Positions 47,974 through 48,351 of a stretch of 48,351 nucleotides of DNA are shown here, piece by piece. The notes below the pieces were generated by a model. It worked only from the letters and a program-made list of their open reading frames with translations. It did not search any database and was not told the DNA's origin. Source of the stretch: an uncultured Chloroflexota bacterium (GTDB taxonomy: Bacteria > Chloroflexota > Chloroflexia > Thermomicrobiales > UBA6265); assembly GCA_937870845.1 (NCBI GenBank), contig CALMZR010000041.1, positions 1 to 48,351 on the forward strand, in the 5' to 3' direction. The translations under genes and the position numbers were made by a program. Within the stretch, counting starts at the first letter, position 1, and each line of letters opens with the position of its first letter.

Positions 47974-48351
47974 CCACCACCTCCAGCTTGCCGAGTTCGT
48001 CTCGAATCAGGTCGGAGAGCGCCCACTCCCGACGCTCGCGCAACTCCTCACGCACCCGCAACAGCAAATCGATGAACGGCCCCGCCTCGATATCCCGCCC
48101 ATCCCCGGCCTCCTCGAGATCGAGACCCAGCACCGCGGCAAGCTCAACGAGTGTGCGGCGCGCCGATTCGATCGCCTCATCGGAGCCCCCGTTGCCTTTG
48201 GCGCGATTGATCGCCCGTCCCAGGTCGAAGAGAGCCGCCAGCGCTTCCGGAGCGTTGAAATCGTCGTCCATGGCGGCATGAAACCGCCGGTCGGCCTCAT
48301 CGGCCAGGCCGGCAAGGCCGCCCGCGGCAGCGCCCGCCGCCGCCTCGTCGG
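47927..48351 (-). CDS. cysS: Cysteinyl-tRNA synthetase, C-terminal end (truncated by window edge)
   Basis: Only the last 141 residues are in the window. The segment FHAAMDDDFNAPEALAALF followed by LGRAINRAK is the conserved anticodon-binding DALR-like region of CysRS. The terminal SDLIRDELGKLEVVVEDTA, then GATW, is the usual C-terminus. The catalytic Rossmann domain with HIGH and KMSKS lies beyond position 48351. It overlaps rlmB by 47 bp, so the two are probably co-transcribed. Confidence 0.93.
   Translation of the reverse strand, partial: DEAAAGAAAGGLAGLADEADRRFHAAMDDDFNAPEALAALFDLGRAINRAKGNGGSDEAIESARRTLVELAAVLGLDLEEAGDGRDIEAGPFIDLLLRVREELRERREWALSDLIRDELGKLEVVVEDTAAGATWSRRRG

Overview
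The window looks like chromosomal DNA from a high-GC bacterium, most probably a Chloroflexota member of the Thermomicrobia type. The reasons are third codon positions that are mostly G or C, Tat signal peptides followed by an AQDATPAA-like motif, several small exported Cys-rich proteins, and many short dispersed intergenic repeats. This placement is inferred from style and gene content, not from a marker phylogeny. No phage, transposase or CRISPR array is visible. The gene content is mainly housekeeping, central metabolism and envelope functions.

Layout. 3-2720: a partial GH32-type glycosidase, a HAD-IIA phosphatase and an O-methyltransferase, overlapping as one transcription unit. 3034-3822: a stable-RNA cluster under one clear promoter, tRNA-Thr(CGT), tRNA-Leu(CAG), RNase P RNA and tRNA-His(GTG). 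3990-4532: a Cys-rich exported-protein gene broken by an in-frame TAG, with a strong promoter far upstream. 4979-6975: alaX-type editing protein and an aminotransferase (minus strand). 7292-10848: a LysM/C39-like envelope protein, then NfeD and SPFH membrane partners. 10910-13334: an ECF41 sigma factor with its SnoaL-like regulatory tail, a matching promoter in front, and a downstream epimerase fused to a membrane domain. 13405-14318: two more Cys-rich exported proteins, one with four knottin-like C-x6-C-x5-CC modules. 14815-17720: an enolase-superfamily dehydratase, a DHDPS-family lyase and a Tat-exported sortase. 17876-20204: thrC-thrB. 20137-23562: a cyclase-family protein, prmC, a sulfite-oxidase-type molybdoenzyme and a PPOX protein.

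23790-28253: a BtpA-like TIM barrel, then a sugar ABC importer (binding protein and two permeases, no ATPase) with an intercistronic stem-loop. 28243-30324: an MBL hydrolase diverging from a PPOX protein and an alpha/beta-hydrolase-like protein. A 22-bp near-palindrome sits on the -10 box of the PPOX promoter. 30321-35584 (minus): a dynamin-like GTPase, CsbD-like protein, TerC, a winged-helix protein and another MBL hydrolase, which may form an envelope-stress group. 35810-36739: pyrB. 37016-42389 (minus): a ROK kinase overlapping a 1464-residue RecB-like nuclease/RNase H-like/UPF1-like helicase fusion. 42644-46020: a membrane-anchored protein with a Pro/Thr-rich stalk and a phytoene-desaturase-like FAD enzyme. 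46153-48351 (minus): an RraA-family protein, rlmB and the C-terminal end of cysS.

Most interesting leads: the ECF41 sigma factor with its own predicted promoter and a fused epimerase-membrane target; the knottin-like Cys-rich family, including one interrupted member; RNase P RNA lying 11 nt before a tRNA; the large nuclease-helicase fusion; a palindrome TGTACGTACA shared by two promoters of envelope-protein genes; and several families of short palindromic or tandem repeats, one of which lies inside a coding sequence.
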